From positions 62,001-126,000 of the forward strand of contig NZ_JAAMQZ010000009.1 in NCBI RefSeq assembly GCF_013522825.1: 64,000 nucleotides of DNA, given 5' to 3'. Source of the stretch: Stutzerimonas stutzeri (GTDB lineage: Bacteria > Pseudomonadota > Gammaproteobacteria > Pseudomonadales > Pseudomonadaceae). The position numbers and the translations under genes are program-made. How positions within the stretch are numbered: position 1 is the stretch's first letter; each line of letters opens with the position of its first letter. Of the stretch, positions 63,954-64,000 are shown in pieces. Below the pieces are notes generated by a model. The model searched no databases. It was not told the origin of the DNA and was given only the letters and a program-made list of their open reading frames with translations.

Positions 63954-64000
63954 GAAGTCGCCTCACACCTCAAATGCTCGCAACAGCTAACCGGGATATG

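Noticed and set aside
63572-63966. Short minus-strand frames at the end of the window.
   Set aside because: They run through the REP repeats, so they are repeat sequence rather than genes.

Overview
The window is chromosomal DNA from a gammaproteobacterium, almost certainly a Pseudomonas (sensu lato; the P. mendocina/oleovorans/stutzeri part of the group is my guess). The evidence is high GC, the gene order eno-kdsA-pyrG-tilS-accA-dnaE, the lpx/bam/rseP/dxr/cdsA/uppS/frr/pyrH/tsf/rpsB block divergent from map-glnD, FinR/Fpr and ErdR homologues, and several Pseudomonas-type palindromic intergenic repeats. No phage, insertion sequence, CRISPR array, rRNA or tRNA was found. Nearly everything is core genome.

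Layout. 1-2.7 kb: end of a Liv-type ABC transporter operon (livG truncated by the window edge, livF) followed by an 8-oxoguanine deaminase. 2.9-5.9 kb: glutathione-dependent formaldehyde detoxification (fghA, adhC) with a divergent LysR regulator. 6.1-7.3 kb: a bacterial eRF1-like (baeRF) protein. 7.3-18.4 kb: housekeeping genes ispD, ftsB, eno, kdsA, pyrG, tilS, accA and dnaE, all on the minus strand. 18.6-20.9 kb: a small accessory patch (XRE regulator, isoprenylcysteine methyltransferase-like membrane enzyme, AT-rich lipoprotein gene, HDOD protein) between dnaE and rnhB. 21-36 kb: a long minus-strand envelope and translation block in which most genes overlap by a few bases (rnhB-lpxB-lpxA-fabZ-lpxD-ompH-bamA-rseP-dxr-cdsA-uppS-frr-pyrH, then tsf-rpsB). 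36.2-39.7 kb: map and glnD on the plus strand.

39.7-45.5 kb: a six-gene group 2 Mrp/Mnh/Sha cation-proton antiporter operon with a fused A-B subunit. 45.7-53.4 kb: envelope lipoproteins (glycine zipper, two OmpA-like), pdxH, a serine esterase, dinG, a CopD-like membrane protein and a YchJ/SEC-C protein. 53.5-55.3 kb: fpr and divergent finR. 55.4-58.4 kb: erdR, an EamA transporter, a DTW-domain tRNA modification enzyme and a small secreted protein. 58.5-63.6 kb: a divergent phosphoketolase-family enzyme facing an MBL/beta-CASP nuclease-like protein and a LOG-family nucleosidase. The last 380 bases are REP-type repeats.

The most interesting signals are regulatory. An FNR/Anr-type box (one mismatch) sits in the shared promoter between the phosphoketolase-family gene and the MBL-LOG pair, at a class II distance from a candidate -10 for the phosphoketolase side. 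Two envelope lipoprotein genes each carry an AlgU/RpoE-like promoter with exact 16-base spacing. A perfect 8-bp dyad lies between fpr and finR. The phosphoketolase homologue has lost several hallmark motifs of the family, so its reaction is uncertain. Promoters, operators and terminators listed here were read by eye and are predictions.
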